DNA of 9,540 nt from Prosthecobacter sp. (GTDB lineage Bacteria; Verrucomicrobiota; Verrucomicrobiia; Verrucomicrobiales; Verrucomicrobiaceae): positions 1 to 9,540 of the forward strand of contig JAOZVT010000592.1 in the NCBI GenBank assembly GCA_025869455.1, written 5' to 3'. Below the pieces are notes generated by a model. That model saw only the letters and a list, made by a program, of their open reading frames with translations, made no database searches and was not told where the DNA came from. Within the stretch, counting starts at the first letter, position 1. Every line of letters begins with the position of its first letter. Shown one piece after another: positions 7,648 through 9,540 of the stretch. The position numbers and the translations under genes are program-made.

Positions 7648-7705
7648 GCGTCAGGACATAGGGAGTGGATGAAGAACCGAGGAGAGACTCTAGGCGCGCT
7701 GCCTT

Positions 7706-9540
7706 TTACTCTAGATCGATGGGTGTAGGGCCTGAGGTGAATCCATCCATGGACAAATCGCCCGCAGGCATGACCCGCAGTACACCACCCGTGACATTGA
7801 CATCGCCATTGCGCTTCACCACGACAGCATTCTTTCGTTCGCCTTCATCTTCGGGAATGCCATTGCCAACTCCAACCACGAAAACAGGGTCGTCTTCGGT
7901 TGGAGGATTGCTGGCTGTCTCCACTTTATTATACCGCCCCACCACCACCTGGCCAGTCATGTTAGCTTCCACATGTTCGCCAATGGCACTGCTAGAGGCA
8001 GCCACGGCTGAGCTACCCGTACCATAGGCAAGGCCCACCTGGGGATCGCTGCTGAGGTAATTGCCACTCAGATCTATGTTTTCCAGAGCAGCTTCGAGTT
8101 CGCTTTCATCAATCTTAGCCTCAATGCTAGCCTGGATGGTAACGAGATCTTCCGAGGTCAAAAAGTCGATGCCCACGGCGGGCTTGGTTTGATACGCGGC
8201 TGTCGCTGCCGCGACGGTGAGGTAGTTTGCCGTAGCCTGAGTCTGACTGAGGTACAGGGTGTCTGCACTAGCCTGAGTCAGCAACCCTGCCCCATTGTAA
8301 GTGAGCGAGGTTCCTTGAAGGGCGATATCACCACCACGCTTGATGACCAGCGCATTGCTGCGGGCATTGTCGGCACTGCCATTGCCGATCACAAAGATGG
8401 CATCCGCAGGATCCGCCGTAGCACTGCCAGCAGAGTCCAGCCCAAAGTCATTGTAATTTCCCAGAACGATCTGACCAGGGCGATTAGCCACCAAGTAATT
8501 CCCAAGCGCGTGAGTACCCGATTGATTAGCCAGGGTAAAATACCCCATAGCCGAACTAGAAAGAGTCCCTGAAGCCACCGACTCTTCACCCAAAGCCACC
8601 GAATGAGCGGCAGCCGTGCTATTGGTACCATAAGTCAAACCGATCAGCGGATTTTTACTGATGTAGTTTCCTCCGCCCAAGTTCACCGTTTCAATAGCCG
8701 CATCCAACGCCGCCTCCGTCAAAACCACCTCACCATTCACGGTTAAACTGGTACCTTTAACCTCCATATCCCCATTCCGCCTCACAACCAAAGCATTGCT
8801 CCGAGCATTGTCGGCGGTGCCGTTGCCTATAACGAAAATTTGGTCACCAGGACTGGGCGTATGTGAAGTATAATCAAATAAGTTATAGTTCCCCAAGGCA
8901 ACTTGCCCTGGACGAGTCGCTTCGACACCTTTCCCAATAGCAATGGTCCGGTCAGTTCTTGTAGCTGAGCCATTGAGTATTGCCAATGAATCGGCTCCGC
9001 CAGCATAGGCTTCATATCCAAGCGCTACTGCAGAATTTCCTAATGCACGAGCCACATATCCAAGTGCAACTGATTGTATTCCTGAGCCCATGTCTCCTGC
9101 ATGACCACCAATGCTAATAGCATTCGCACCAGCCTTGGCATGATATCCAATGGCAAAACTTTGCGTCCAAGCGGTCGCTTCAGCCTGCTCTCCGTAAACA
9201 AAGATAAAAGGATCTGACATAGCTTTCAAATACCGAGTATCCCCACTCACCTCCGTCAGAACCTGATTACCATTCACAGTCAGACTCGAACCCTTGACCT
9301 CCATATCACCATTCCGCTTCACAACTAGGGCATTACTACGAGCATTATCGGCAGTACCGTTGCCGATAATAAAAATGGGATCATATTGCCATACCGTATG
9401 AACAACGTTACCGAGAATATTATAGTTACCAATGGCGACTTGCCCAGGAAGATAGGCTAAAGATCCCCTACCAATGGCAATAGAGCGGTCAGTATAGGCA
9501 CCTGTGTCTTGTCCGAGAGAGAGAGAAGTTTCGCCAGCGG
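7706..9540 (-). CDS. YadA-head-like modular fibre/adhesin protein, 5'-truncated by window edge
   Basis: The frame stays open through the right edge, so this is the C-terminal 610 residues of a longer protein. The GTG at 9322 is an internal Val codon, not a start: the repeat motif NARSNALVVKRNGD runs straight across it. The protein consists of YadA-head-like motifs (for example SVALGYVARALGNSAVALGY and SFAIGYHAKAG) alternating with four copies of an IGNGTADNARSNALVVKRNGD block. Between some copies lie short helical stretches, such as SIEAKIDESELEAALENIDL, that could be coiled-coil stalk. Known for the fold: such heads form trimeric left-handed beta-rolls in adhesins, and similar modules occur in tail-fibre-like surface proteins. 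No C-terminal YadA beta-barrel anchor is present; the protein ends in a short polar tail (PTPIDLE). The RHS gene starts 58 bp downstream on the same strand with no terminator between, so co-transcription is likely. A surface or fibre role is inference. Confidence 0.93.
   Translation of the reverse strand, partial: AGETSLSLGQDTGAYTDRSIAIGRGSLAYLPGQVAIGNYNILGNVVHTVWQYDPIFIIGNGTADNARSNALVVKRNGDMEVKGSSLTVNGNQVLTEVSGDTRYLKAMSDPFIFVYGEQAEATAWTQSFAIGYHAKAGANAISIGGHAGDMGSGIQSVALGYVARALGNSAVALGYEAYAGGADSLAILNGSATRTDRTIAIGKGVEATRPGQVALGNYNLFDYTSHTPSPGDQIFVIGNGTADNARSNALVVRRNGDMEVKGTSLTVNGEVVLTEAALDAAIETVNLGGGNYISKNPLIGLTYGTNSTAAAHSVALGEESVASGTLSSSAMGYFTLANQSGTHALGNYLVANRPGQIVLGNYNDFGLDSAGSATADPADAIFVIGNGSADNARSNALVIKRGGDIALQGTSLTYNGAGLLTQASADTLYLSQTQATANYLTVAAATAAYQTKPAVGIDFLTSEDLVTIQASIEAKIDESELEAALENIDLSGNYLSSDPQVGLAYGTGSSAVAASSSAIGEHVEANMTGQVVVGRYNKVETASNPPTEDDPVFVVGVGNGIPEDEGERKNAVVVKRNGDVNVTGGVLRVMPAGDLSMDGFTSGPTPIDLE
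7772..9361 (-). repeat. Four diverged copies of an IGNG...NALVV(K/R)RNGD module
   Basis: The 93-bp core occurs at 9361-9269, 8824-8732, 8383-8291 and 7864-7772, with start-to-start spacings of 537, 441 and 519 bp. Copies 1 and 2 are closest: similarity extends through MEVKG(S/T)SLTVNG and is also clear at DNA level. Copy 3 has changed to KRGGDIALQGTSLTYNG. Copy 4 is the most diverged, with an acidic insert (EDEGERKN) replacing TADNARSN. A second shared block, (G)NYIS/LSSDP..GL(T/A)YGT, precedes the head repeats near 8640 and 8040. The pattern indicates growth of the gene by duplication of head-plus-collar units. Confidence 0.85.

Noticed and set aside
7665..8027. 120-residue plus-strand open frame at the RHS/fibre gene junction
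   Set aside because: It is antisense to the well-supported fibre-like gene. It is Ser/Thr/Pro-rich, as expected for the reverse of Gly/Ala/Val-rich codons, and shows no recognisable motif.
9269..9322. GTG at 9322 as the start of the fibre-like gene
   Set aside because: The frame is open and shows the same repeat (NGTADNARSNALV) immediately upstream, and continues to the window edge, so the GTG is an internal Val.

Overview
The window carries one minus-strand gene block that looks like a polymorphic toxin locus, probably from a Verrucomicrobiota bacterium or a close relative. That host guess rests mainly on three N-terminal repeats of the (S/A)DD(F/Y)A...GQ(L/A)K type behind a Sec signal peptide in the giant RHS protein. 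I associate this arrangement with Verrucomicrobiota, but I could not run a search to confirm it.

Layout in transcription order, right to left. (1) 9540-7706: the 3' part of a gene for a modular YadA-head-like, fibre-type protein. Its reading frame is open through the right edge of the window, so its start lies outside. (2) 7647-655: a 2330-residue secreted RHS/YD-repeat protein. It has a signal peptide, three GQLK repeats, an AT-rich N-terminal region without YD repeats, about 35 YD repeats, the conserved RHS core ending in DPNGL, a hydrophobic segment, and a C-terminal tip with a deaminase-type HAE...PCxxC zinc signature. (3) 665-252: a 137-residue protein overlapping the RHS gene by 11 bp, inferred to be the cognate immunity protein. 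(4) 251-1: an intergenic stretch with a perfect 11-bp hairpin followed by TTTT on the minus strand (likely terminator or REP-like palindrome), a possible 25-residue ORF, and the possible first 20 codons of the next minus-strand gene.

Working model (inference): the RHS protein is exported by Sec, encapsulates its C-terminal tip in the YD shell, and releases it after cleavage at the DPNGL boundary. The tip then deaminates a nucleic acid or nucleotide in a target cell, while the overlapping small protein protects the producer. The upstream fibre-like protein may share the transcript and act at the cell surface.

The points most worth following are the divergent deaminase tip with an unrecognised immunity partner, a G9 tract near the 3' end of the immunity gene that could switch its C-terminus, and the mosaic base composition inside the RHS gene. 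No tRNA, rRNA, CRISPR array, transposase gene or insertion sequence was seen.
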